The notes beneath the pieces are model-generated. The model searched no databases. It had not been told where the DNA came from and was given only the letters and a program-made list of their open reading frames with translations. This document shows positions 1 to 6,528 of a DNA stretch of 7,077 bases, in pieces (the first letter of the stretch is position 1; each line of letters starts with the position of its first letter). Source of the DNA: Dehalococcoidia bacterium (GTDB lineage Bacteria; Chloroflexota; Dehalococcoidia; SM23-28-2). The DNA lies in contig JALHUG010000147.1 in NCBI GenBank assembly GCA_022866185.1, positions 1 through 7,077 on the forward strand. The letters are read 5' to 3'. A program made the translations under genes and the position numbers.

Positions 1-58
1 GCGTCGCCGGGGCTGGTAGCGGGTTCTCTGTTTGGTGCATGATATCTCGTTAGGCATT

Positions 59-63
59 AGGAG
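59..63 (+). promoter_or_regulatory. Ribosome binding site of the radical SAM gene
   Basis: AGGAG lies 5 nt before the GTG at 69. It supports this non-ATG start. I saw no convincing promoter in the 58 bases before it. Confidence 0.7.
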
Positions 64-68
64 TAAAA

Positions 69-1532
69 GTGAAGATACTGCTCGTCAAACCAGACATATC
101 CGATTTCTCGGTCGGCTTCACATCGCTGGCCAGGACGCCTCCCCTGGAGCTTCTGACGGTGGCTGCCTCCGTAGCTGACCATGAGCTCCGCATTATTGAT
201 ATGCGTCTGGAGAAGGACAGCGCCTTTGAGGAAGAGCTGTCGAAGTTCAACCCCGGCCTGATTGGCTTGACAGCCTATACTGCCGAATCAGAAGCAGCCA
301 AGATGCTGGCTCGTCGAGCAAAGAAGGTGCTGCCCGACGTGCCGATCGTCTGGGGCGGATATCACGCCACCATGGCCCTGGACGATGTGCTGGAGGAGGC
401 ATCCGTCGACTTCGCCGTTCGCGGGGAGGGGGACATCACCTTCCCAGAGCTGGTGAGGGCAATCGCTGGTGGTGGGCCTTTCGATGCCATTCCTGGGATC
501 GCCTTCAGGCAAGGTGAGCATAAGGTAGTCACTCCGGACAGGGCGCAGGTTGATGACCTGGACTCTCTTCCTTTCCCTGATTGGAGTCTGCTGGCCCGTT
601 ATCAGCCGGACTACTATTTGGGCGTCATGGGGGTGGTTGGTGGCGCTGAAACTACTCGTGGCTGTCCGTACGACTGCGACTTCTGTTCCGTCTGGGTGTT
701 CAATCGGCGTCGATATCGCAAGAAGAGCCCGGCTCGCGTAATCGCCGAGTTGGAGAGGCTGCCGGAAGGAATTGAGGTTGTTGGCTTCGTTGATGACGAA
801 TTCTGGGCCGACACCGGCCGCTCGCTGGAGATTGCTGCCATGATTGGCGAGCGCAATCGGGTCGGCTGGAAGGGCAGTGGCTGGAAATATTGGGCGCAGG
901 TGCGTACCAGCGACATCGCTCGCCGGCCGGAGCTGGTGGAGGAGTGGGCGAAGGTTGGCCTAAAGGTCTTGCTTCTTGGCATTGAGTCGCACAAGGATCA
1001 GGAGGTCGAGGAGCTGCATCACAAACACACCACGGTCAGTCAGGCAACTCAGGCTTTGCAGACCATGCGCCAGCATGGGGTTGAAGCCTGGGGCTGCTTC
1101 ATCATCAACCCTGAGTGGGAAGAGCGCGACTTCTATGACCTGGCGGCGTTTGTCAACAAGAATGAGATCGCTTTCCCTCAATATACCGTGCTCACGCCCC
1201 TGCCTGGCACAGTGCTAACCAGCAAGTTGGTTGATGCCGGTACAGTGAGGGAGTGTGATATCCCGCACACTCTCCTTGACTTCCTGCATGTAACATATCC
1301 AAAGGCGCGGCTGCCCTTGAGGCGATTCTACGAATTGATGGCCGATTTGTATCGGAAGACCTCGATGGCAGCCAACGTCGGCACCTACCGCAGGCTGGTA
1401 CACAACGGAGTGATCGCTAGAGGTTGGCTGCAGTCGGAGATGGGGCAGCAAGTAGTCACCAGTTTCTTTGGGCAGCTAACAAATGCGGAGGCTTACCTCA
1501 AGGCCCATCGGCTTCTGGGAGAGAACGTCTAG
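69..1532 (+). CDS. B12-binding-domain radical SAM protein (BchE/hopanoid-methylase-like class)
   Basis: A complete 487-residue protein starting at a GTG, chosen because an AGGAG ribosome binding site lies 5 nt upstream and the protein begins with the usual beta strand (MKILLVKPD). Residues 1-140 look like a cobalamin-binding Rossmann domain, with GGYHA at 96-100 and VRGEGD at 117-122, as in the B12-dependent radical SAM superfamily; the classic DxHxxG B12 ligand motif is not visible, which is common in this class. The radical SAM core follows, with the CxxxCxxC cluster motif at C199, C203 and C206, then FVDDEF (240-245), GIES (304-307) and TPLPGT (376-381). The C-terminal part (about 400-487) is family specific. 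Members of this class methylate unactivated carbons or rearrange rings (BchE, hopanoid methylases HpnP/HpnR). The substrate cannot be read from the sequence; a hopanoid-type methylase is only one option. The gene stands alone here and converges on the minus-strand operon, so neighbours do not help. Confidence 0.88.
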   Translation: MKILLVKPDISDFSVGFTSLARTPPLELLTVAASVADHELRIIDMRLEKDSAFEEELSKFNPGLIGLTAYTAESEAAKMLARRAKKVLPDVPIVWGGYHATMALDDVLEEASVDFAVRGEGDITFPELVRAIAGGGPFDAIPGIAFRQGEHKVVTPDRAQVDDLDSLPFPDWSLLARYQPDYYLGVMGVVGGAETTRGCPYDCDFCSVWVFNRRRYRKKSPARVIAELERLPEGIEVVGFVDDEFWADTGRSLEIAAMIGERNRVGWKGSGWKYWAQVRTSDIARRPELVEEWAKVGLKVLLLGIESHKDQEVEELHHKHTTVSQATQALQTMRQHGVEAWGCFIINPEWEERDFYDLAAFVNKNEIAFPQYTVLTPLPGTVLTSKLVDAGTVRECDIPHTLLDFLHVTYPKARLPLRRFYELMADLYRKTSMAANVGTYRRLVHNGVIARGWLQSEMGQQVVTSFFGQLTNAEAYLKAHRLLGENV

Positions 1533-1554
1533 GCGGCGGGCCGTTGGTCTCGAT

Positions 1555-1577
1555 GCGCCCATTCCGGGAATGGGCGC
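1555..1577. terminator. Perfect hairpin between convergent genes, possible bidirectional terminator
   Basis: GCGCCCATTC and GAATGGGCGC form a perfect 10-bp stem around a 3-nt CGG loop. It starts 22 nt after the radical SAM stop codon and lies between the two convergent transcription units. On the plus strand it is followed only by a broken pyrimidine stretch (ctctttctcc, 17-26 nt after the stem), and on the minus strand by no T run. It is therefore not a textbook intrinsic terminator, but its position suits transcription termination or 3'-end protection. Confidence 0.5.
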
Positions 1578-1580
1578 CGA

Positions 1581-1715
1581 TCAGATCAGCGGCTCTTTCT
1601 CCTGGGGGTTCAATACGCGCCGCGACTGGCCCCCTTCGGCGGTCTCGATGACTCCCTCAGCCTCGAGCTGGTCGATGAGGTAGACCACCAGCTTCGGCAA
1701 GAGGAACGTCTGGCT
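1581..1715 (-). pseudogene. Possible remnant of a minus-strand gene (C-terminal fragment)
   Basis: An open stretch of 44 codons, preceded directly by an in-frame TGA (1716-1718), reads as protein-like sequence: it contains LVVYLIDQLEAEGVIE, an amphipathic pattern reminiscent of the recognition-helix end of a winged-helix domain, followed by a basic segment and a charged C-terminus ending at a TGA at 1581-1583. Nearly all third positions are G or C, like the real genes here. There is no ATG or GTG start with a ribosome binding site; only a TTG at 1700 would be possible. Protein-like stretches continue upstream in the two other minus frames (about 1716-1786 and 1780-1857), which would fit a gene broken by frameshifts downstream of mobA. 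I do not recognise the family. It could also be chance in GC-rich DNA. Confidence 0.3.
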
Positions 1716-1853
1716 TCATGCGCGTGGGTCAACGGGCCACCCTCCGGCAGGAAGCTGAAGGCACGCATCCCCACCGCTATCCACACATGGTGTGCGGTTG
1801 TTCTCCGCCGGGGGCAAGTGGGAGTACTTCGGCGACCCAATCCCGCTCAGGGA
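1716..1853. other. Region without a confident gene downstream of mobA
   Basis: Together with 1533-1715 this makes up about 320 bases between the convergent genes. No intact coding frame with a start and ribosome binding site was found. Only a weak short inverted repeat (CACAC/GTGTG, 1782-1794) and possible frameshifted coding remains on the minus strand are visible. Confidence 0.5.
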
Positions 1854-2477
1854 CTAGGTGGGCGGCTTCTGGCGGAAGTAGCCCCGGGCTTCTTCCAGGT
1901 CGGCCTGGGTGTTGATGTTGAAGAAGCTGAGGTGGCGGGGGTCGATGCGGTCGATCGCTGCTTCGTCCACGTAGCGCACTCGCACCGCCTCGAACAGCGG
2001 CGCGATCTTGAGCTGCCCCGCCCGCAGCATCCGCTCCATTGGGGCGAGGCAGGTCTTGGAGTAGAGCGCGTGCAGGGGTTCGGGCTGACCGCCCAGGCGC
2101 GGGATCACCGCGTCGACGTTGGCGCTTTCCCCTATCAGATGGCACAGCAGCTCGCGGTTCAGGAAGGGCATGTCGCAGGCCACGACCAGGCTCCAGGGCT
2201 CAGCGCAAGCCTCAAGCCCGGTGAAGATGCCCCCAAGCGACCCTCCGCCGGGGTAGCGGTCGCTCACCACCCGCACCGATGGCGGCAAGCGCAAGGCCGG
2301 CGCCTGCTCGGGTTGAGCCACCACCACCATCACCTCGGCGGTCAGAGGGACGAGGCTTTCTATGACCCGCTCGATAAGAGCCTTACCGCCGATGCGCTCC
2401 AGCGCCTTGTTCTTCTCCAGGCGCTGGCTGACACCGCCAGCCAGGATGACGCCGCTCACCTGAATCGAATTGCTCAT
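1854..2477 (-). CDS. mobA: Molybdenum cofactor guanylyltransferase (MobA)
   Basis: This cytoplasmic enzyme joins GMP from GTP to molybdopterin to make MGD, the cofactor form used by formate dehydrogenases and other DMSO-reductase-family enzymes. The 207-residue length is normal for MobA. The N-terminal nucleotide-binding signature is present as ILAGG (11-15), S17-x-R19 and K24. GSLGGI (79-84), the metal-binding aspartate in CDMPF (D102 of 101-105), QPEPLHALY (131-139) and the C-terminal FNINTQADL (186-194) all match the family. It is the last gene of the minus-strand operon, 69 nt after the AOR gene, and would serve the formate dehydrogenase-type enzyme encoded upstream. The ATG at 2477 is the only good start, since an in-frame TGA lies upstream and no GTG or TTG intervenes, but no clear Shine-Dalgarno sequence precedes it. 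A MocA- or CofC-like nucleotidyltransferase is less likely given the context and the NINT motif. Confidence 0.9.
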   Translation of the reverse strand: MSNSIQVSGVILAGGVSQRLEKNKALERIGGKALIERVIESLVPLTAEVMVVVAQPEQAPALRLPPSVRVVSDRYPGGGSLGGIFTGLEACAEPWSLVVACDMPFLNRELLCHLIGESANVDAVIPRLGGQPEPLHALYSKTCLAPMERMLRAGQLKIAPLFEAVRVRYVDEAAIDRIDPRHLSFFNINTQADLEEARGYFRQKPPT

Positions 2478-2546
2478 GCCATGGGATTCGCAGAAGCTAC
2501 CAGCGGCTCTCCACCATCACTGGAACAGGGGCTTTCCTGCAGCGGC

Positions 2547-4442
2547 CTAGGCGCGTTGGGTCGCGGCTGGCGTGGCCATGGCTGGCTCCGCCGCCTGCCT
2601 GCGCCCCACCACATCCGGCCCCACCAGCTCCCACAGGCCCAGCTCCCGCAGCTTTGCCTCCGGGATCAGGCCCTCGGCTGTCCACCCCCGCGCGCGATAG
2701 TAGGCGGCCACCATCAGTTCCAGCTCCGCCCTGGTCAGGCCTATCCCCTGAGCCACGCCGCTGGGCAGCTCGTCGGCCAGGATGCGCGGTGGAAGCGTAT
2801 CGTCCTCGCGCCTCCATCCCTCCCGGATGTTGAAGGCCTTTTTCAGATTGACGATCCTCTCCCCCGACTGACGCAGGGCTTCAGGTGTGAGGTCGAACCC
2901 GGTGACCAGATTGTAGATATCGGCCGTCTCAGCATAGATGTCGGCGAAGCAGCCACGGATGAACTTGCACAGAGCCAGGGAGTCGAGAATCGCCTCCTGG
3001 TCTTCTCCTTCGGCCACCAGGCAGCCCCGACTCTCCTCCGCCTTGAACCGATCCACCAGCTCCGCCACATCCGCCTGATAGGCCGCCGAGCGGTTGTGGC
3101 AGGCCCCTCTGGTGGCAATCGCCAGTCCGAGAGCCATGGTCTTGAGGCTCCTCGGCTCGTATCCTGGCATCTCCAGCCCCTTGACCTCCATCGCCCACTG
3201 GTCGGACCCTCCGCCGACCTGCGCGGCGGCCCGCTTGCACCCTTCGGCCAGCAGGTCGCCAATGCCCTCTCTGCCAGCGATCTTCTCGATGATCGACAGG
3301 AGCGCCGCGCCGCCACCGAACCTGAGGTCCAGGCCATCGGTATCGCCGTTGTTGAGCAGACCCCGCTCGAAGCACTCGATGGCCCAGGCAATCGTGCCGC
3401 CCGTGCTGATGCTGTCCAAGCCCAGCTCGTCGCAGAGAGCGGCAGCGCGGATGACGATGTTCGGATCATCGATGCCCAAGAGGGGGCCCAGGGCGAACAG
3501 CGTCTCGTACTCAAGCCTCCCGCTCGCCTCGGCTGAACCGCCGTCCACGGTCCGATAGAGGTGGGTGCAGCCGATAGTGCAGGAGGCGCAACTGGCGACG
3601 GCCGCGAGGTGCCGCTGCTGGAGCTGGCTCCCGCCCAGACGCTCGGCTCGATCAAAGGTGGAGCGCCGGAAGTTGTGGCTCGGTAGGGCCGCCAGCCGCT
3701 GAAGGAGGAGCAGGTTCGCCGCTGTCCCGAACTGGCGGTAGCTGGCGGTCGCCGGCCCGAGGCTGCGCTCCACCAGCCTCTGGCCTATCGCCTCCAGCGC
3801 GGCCGGCCTGGCCACACCGACGTGTTTGTCCCCGGCCACGGCGATGGCCTTCAGCCGCTTCGCCCCCATCACCGCGCCGTTGCCGGTCCTGCCAGCATGC
3901 CGGCCGTCGTTGCTGACCGTGGCGTAGCGCACCAGCTTCTCGCCCGCCGGGCCGATGGCAGCGACCCGCAGGTGGCCGCCGAACTGGTGGCGGACTGCCT
4001 CCTCCGTCTCGCTGGCCCCTCTGCCCGCGAGGTGGCCGGCGGGCAGGAACCGCACCTGCCCGTTCTCGATGACCAGGCAGGTCAACTCCTCGGCAGCCCC
4101 CGTGACTATTAGGGCATCCACCCCTGTTCGCTTGAGCTCTATCGCCAGGTGACTGCCGGAGAGGGAGTCGCCGATGAAACCAGTCAGGGGCGACTTCGCC
4201 ACGACCACATACTTGGCAGACGTCGTGACAGGGGTGTCCACCAGCGGGCTGGTGGCGAAGATGAGCGGATTTTCAGGCGACAGCGGCTCGCATCCCGCCG
4301 GCGCGTACTCGTATAGGAGGCGAGTTGCCAGCCCAGCCCCACCTATGAAATCCCTTAGGACTCGCTCCGGCAACTCCTGGAGCTCATAGCTGCGAGACGA
4401 AAGGTCTACCCGCAGAACCTTGCCGTGATAGCCGTAGAGCAT
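2547..4442 (-). CDS. aor: Aldehyde ferredoxin oxidoreductase family protein (tungsten-type)
   Basis: A complete 631-residue member of the AOR family, whose characterised members oxidise aldehydes to carboxylates (or the reverse) with a tungstopterin and one [4Fe-4S] cluster, coupled to ferredoxin. The N-terminal domain has GGAGLATRLLYEY (34-46) and the signature GRTGNGAVMGAKRLKAI (184-200). Cluster ligands are C285, C288, C292 and C492, at almost the same positions as in the Pyrococcus furiosus enzyme. The pterin-binding-type motif DELGLDSIS lies at 338-346. E313 (EYET) and H449 (GACHNR) fall where the Pyrococcus catalytic Glu and His are. The Ala/Pro-rich tail after about residue 611 looks unstructured. 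The ATG at 4442 is preferred over an ATG 39 nt earlier because the family begins at MLYGYHGK, a GGAAAGG site lies just upstream, and the earlier start would overlap fdhE. The substrate is unknown. Related YdhV-like or other tungstoenzymes remain possible. Confidence 0.92.
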   Translation of the reverse strand: MLYGYHGKVLRVDLSSRSYELQELPERVLRDFIGGAGLATRLLYEYAPAGCEPLSPENPLIFATSPLVDTPVTTSAKYVVVAKSPLTGFIGDSLSGSHLAIELKRTGVDALIVTGAAEELTCLVIENGQVRFLPAGHLAGRGASETEEAVRHQFGGHLRVAAIGPAGEKLVRYATVSNDGRHAGRTGNGAVMGAKRLKAIAVAGDKHVGVARPAALEAIGQRLVERSLGPATASYRQFGTAANLLLLQRLAALPSHNFRRSTFDRAERLGGSQLQQRHLAAVASCASCTIGCTHLYRTVDGGSAEASGRLEYETLFALGPLLGIDDPNIVIRAAALCDELGLDSISTGGTIAWAIECFERGLLNNGDTDGLDLRFGGGAALLSIIEKIAGREGIGDLLAEGCKRAAAQVGGGSDQWAMEVKGLEMPGYEPRSLKTMALGLAIATRGACHNRSAAYQADVAELVDRFKAEESRGCLVAEGEDQEAILDSLALCKFIRGCFADIYAETADIYNLVTGFDLTPEALRQSGERIVNLKKAFNIREGWRREDDTLPPRILADELPSGVAQGIGLTRAELELMVAAYYRARGWTAEGLIPEAKLRELGLWELVGPDVVGRRQAAEPAMATPAATQRA

Positions 4443-4447
4443 TGCAG

Positions 4448-4458
4448 CCTTTCCACCT
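4448..4458 (-). promoter_or_regulatory. Ribosome binding site deciding the AOR start
   Basis: On the minus strand AGGTGGAAAGG precedes the ATG at 4442, its last G being 5 nt from the start. The site abuts the fdhE stop codon (4459-4461), suggesting translational coupling between fdhE and the AOR gene. Confidence 0.55.
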
Positions 4459-5304
4459 CTACCCTTCCCCATACCCGGCATCGAGCGCTGCCAGATCCAT
4501 GGCCGCGGTCAGGATGCGTTCCGCCGGCAGCAGCCGCTCCCCAGCAACCTGGCGCAGATCGATCGTCTTGAGGTAGCGGTGGCACTGTTCGCAAACACTG
4601 AGGCGATAGATTTGATCGTCGCTAGGGTAATAGGCCAGACGGCGCGGGTCGTCGTTGCCGCAGAACGGGCAGCCTATTCGCTGAAACGCCCACTCGCTGT
4701 CACAGCGCGAGCAGAGGAGGCGCCGCCGCCCGTTACCCCGTTCCAAGGCGGCCAGGTCCGGCTCGCCGCCGCAGATCGGACAACGGCCGCGATACCATGT
4801 GCTGTCGCCAACCAAAGGAGCAAGCGCCTCGGCCTGGGCTCGCAAGAAAGGACGCAGGGCGTTGTTGAAAATGAAGGCGAGAAGGTTGCCATCGAGCCCG
4901 GCTTCCTCTCCTTCACGGACTCGACCCTCGCGCAGGTACTCCACGGCGAGGACATCGATCTGCTGTCGCCTCTCGCCCAGCCAGGCACGAATCTTGGCCA
5001 AGCTATCAGCCAACTCCGGCCTGCGCTCGCCGACGATGAATCCTATCTGGTCACAGAGCCCGGCCAGAGTCTGGCCATCCACCACCAAAGACTCCGGCGA
5101 AAGCAGAGGATGCCCTTGCTCAAGCCGCGCACTGGCCTCGTCCCCGCTCAGGGCCGGGCCGCGCGGCGAAACCTGAGCGCGGGCCTGAACCTCGAGCAAT
5201 TCGCGGTGAAGTTCAACGGTATCGGCTAGCCCAGGCCGCTTGTCGGCCTGGCGGTGTAGCTCTTGCACGATCTGGGCGTAATCAACCACAACAGCCCCAC
5301 ACAA
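4459..5304 (-). CDS. fdhE: FdhE-type formate dehydrogenase accessory protein
   Basis: A 281-residue cytoplasmic rubredoxin-like maturation factor. FdhE proteins bind formate dehydrogenase catalytic subunits and are needed for their activity; they are not part of the final complex. The N-terminal half is helical. The C-terminal half carries the four family CxxC pairs: C175/C178 (CPICGG), C198/C201 (CSRC), C212/C215 (CPFCGN) and C238/C241 (CEQCHRYLKTID). The last motif with its RYLKTID continuation is typical of FdhE. The start is uncertain: the frame has no ATG near the N-terminus. A TTG at 5304 is used here, with GGAGGAA 13 nt upstream, a long spacing; a GTG at 5289 is the alternative. The reading frame is the same as that of the preceding hybB-like gene, whose TAG lies 54 nt upstream. 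Its presence indicates that the upstream operon encodes a formate dehydrogenase or close relative. Confidence 0.9.
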   Translation of the reverse strand: MCGAVVVDYAQIVQELHRQADKRPGLADTVELHRELLEVQARAQVSPRGPALSGDEASARLEQGHPLLSPESLVVDGQTLAGLCDQIGFIVGERRPELADSLAKIRAWLGERRQQIDVLAVEYLREGRVREGEEAGLDGNLLAFIFNNALRPFLRAQAEALAPLVGDSTWYRGRCPICGGEPDLAALERGNGRRRLLCSRCDSEWAFQRIGCPFCGNDDPRRLAYYPSDDQIYRLSVCEQCHRYLKTIDLRQVAGERLLPAERILTAAMDLAALDAGYGEG

Positions 5305-5358
5305 CCCAGCTTCGCTCTTCCTCCCCGCCTTCCGATACCTGTCGGTGATGTGATCCGC

Positions 5359-6507
5359 CTACTTCCGGGCCGGCTCAGGGACGTGTTCGTCGAACAGCGG
5401 CAGATAGCGCGCCACCAGGCCATAGGCGAGGATGCCCGCAGAGATTACGCTGATGGTAATAGCGAACTCCATCGGGTGCGGCCAATAGCGGGCGGCGAAA
5501 TCCGGCTTGCTGAGGTTGAGCAGGCTCACGGCAAAGCGGCTGAGGACCACGTCGCCGACGACTAGAAGGGCACTGAAAAGCAGCCAGTTGCTGCTTCGCC
5601 TTACGGCCGGCAGCGAGAACAACACAATGGGCAGGAGCACGAAAACTATCATTTCCAGCCACCAGAGGCCGCTCGCCCGATTCCATTTTGTTAGCAGGTC
5701 CAGCTCACCCGAGCCAGCCAGGTCCCCGATCTTGACCACCGCATAGGCACCCAAGGTAAAAGGGACCACCCGGGACAGGCCACCAAGGATGTCTAGCTCC
5801 AGCCCTCGTCGGAACACCTTCGAACTGATAGTGGACTCCACGATCACCATAGCGGGGCCCACCGATACCGCGGTCAGCCAGAACATCAGCGGTAATAATG
5901 GCGTATACCATATCTTGTTCAGTTGGTCGGGCAGGATGGTATACAGTGAACCCAGGGAAGACTGATGCAGGGTGGATAGCGTTGCCCCCGCGATGGCAAG
6001 GGGGATGATGACGGCGTGGATGAGCCGACGCGGCGCCTCCAGCCCAAAACGCTCGAATACCATTGGACTGAACTCCAGGGCCAGCACGGTGGTGTATAGC
6101 ATGACGCACCAGCCTACCTCGAACATGACCGAGTGGTAGTTCCAGAAGATTATGAGAAACCAGATGCGCTCCGGACGGCCCAGGTCAACCATAAGGGCCA
6201 CGATCACCATCACGTAGCCCAGGAGGCCAGTGAGAATGGCTGGCCGCAGGATGGGTCGGTACTTCTCTTGGCCAAAGAGATAGACGAACGACGCCGTAAC
6301 GAAAGCGCCGGCCGCCAATGCCACGCCGCAAAGGAGGTCGAAGCTGATCCACAGCCCCCAGCCCGTGCTATCGTCCAGGTTGCTGATAGCCCCAATGCCG
6401 TTTACGTAGCGGATCACTGCCACCACGGCTCCAATGGCCATTAGGCCTAGCAGCACAATGACAGCGGGCGGAATGGAAAGACGGCGGAGGGTGATTCCTC
6501 TGATCAT
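5359..6507 (-). CDS. NrfD/HybB-family polytopic membrane subunit (quinone-reactive)
   Basis: A 382-residue integral membrane protein with about ten predicted helices (roughly 13-33, 49-72, 87-107, 118-142, 163-180, 200-222, 243-263, 281-299, 306-325, 347-368). It fits the NrfD/PsrC superfamily, nearest the HybB branch (hydrogenase-2 membrane subunit): GWGLWISFDLLCGVALAAGA (49-68), DLGRPERIWF (108-117), WNYHSVMFE (122-130) and the TLHQSSLGSLY stretch (179-189) are characteristic. Such subunits bind quinone, usually without heme, and connect an iron-sulfur subunit to the quinone pool, sometimes with ion translocation. The ATG at 6507 has an AAGGAG site 8 nt upstream. It begins 21 nt after the iron-sulfur subunit gene, so both very probably belong to one complex. 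The presence of fdhE next downstream suggests a formate dehydrogenase-type complex rather than a hydrogenase, but the catalytic subunit is not in the window. Confidence 0.9.
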   Translation of the reverse strand: MIRGITLRRLSIPPAVIVLLGLMAIGAVVAVIRYVNGIGAISNLDDSTGWGLWISFDLLCGVALAAGAFVTASFVYLFGQEKYRPILRPAILTGLLGYVMVIVALMVDLGRPERIWFLIIFWNYHSVMFEVGWCVMLYTTVLALEFSPMVFERFGLEAPRRLIHAVIIPLAIAGATLSTLHQSSLGSLYTILPDQLNKIWYTPLLPLMFWLTAVSVGPAMVIVESTISSKVFRRGLELDILGGLSRVVPFTLGAYAVVKIGDLAGSGELDLLTKWNRASGLWWLEMIVFVLLPIVLFSLPAVRRSSNWLLFSALLVVGDVVLSRFAVSLLNLSKPDFAARYWPHPMEFAITISVISAGILAYGLVARYLPLFDEHVPEPARK

Positions 6508-6515
6508 GACGATAT

Positions 6516-6521
6516 CTCCTT
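6516..6521 (-). promoter_or_regulatory. Ribosome binding site of the HybB-like gene
   Basis: AAGGAG on the minus strand, 8 nt before the ATG at 6507 and inside the short gap after the iron-sulfur subunit gene. Confidence 0.7.
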
Positions 6522-6528
6522 ACCTACC

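Noticed and set aside
1..42. Possible last 13 codons of an upstream plus-strand gene ending in TGA at 40-42
   Set aside because: Too short to judge; another plus frame is also open over the same bases (to a TAG at 51-53).
1818..3536. A 572-codon open frame on the plus strand
   Set aside because: It runs antisense to mobA and AOR, both of which have full family motifs. Its composition (His-, Gln- and Arg-rich, no recognisable domain) is that of a shadow frame in GC-rich DNA.
2843..3655. A 270-codon minus-strand frame inside the AOR gene
   Set aside because: It is an alternative frame of the AOR coding sequence with Ser/Arg/Pro-rich low-information content.
4443..4481. A 13-residue N-terminal extension of AOR starting at 4481
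   Set aside because: It would overlap the end of fdhE, is Gly/Lys rich and unlike the family, and the internal ATG at 4442 has its own ribosome binding site.
4579..5229. A 216-codon plus-strand open frame antisense to fdhE
   Set aside because: fdhE has all four CxxC pairs in the opposite strand; the plus frame shows no domain and no ribosome binding site.
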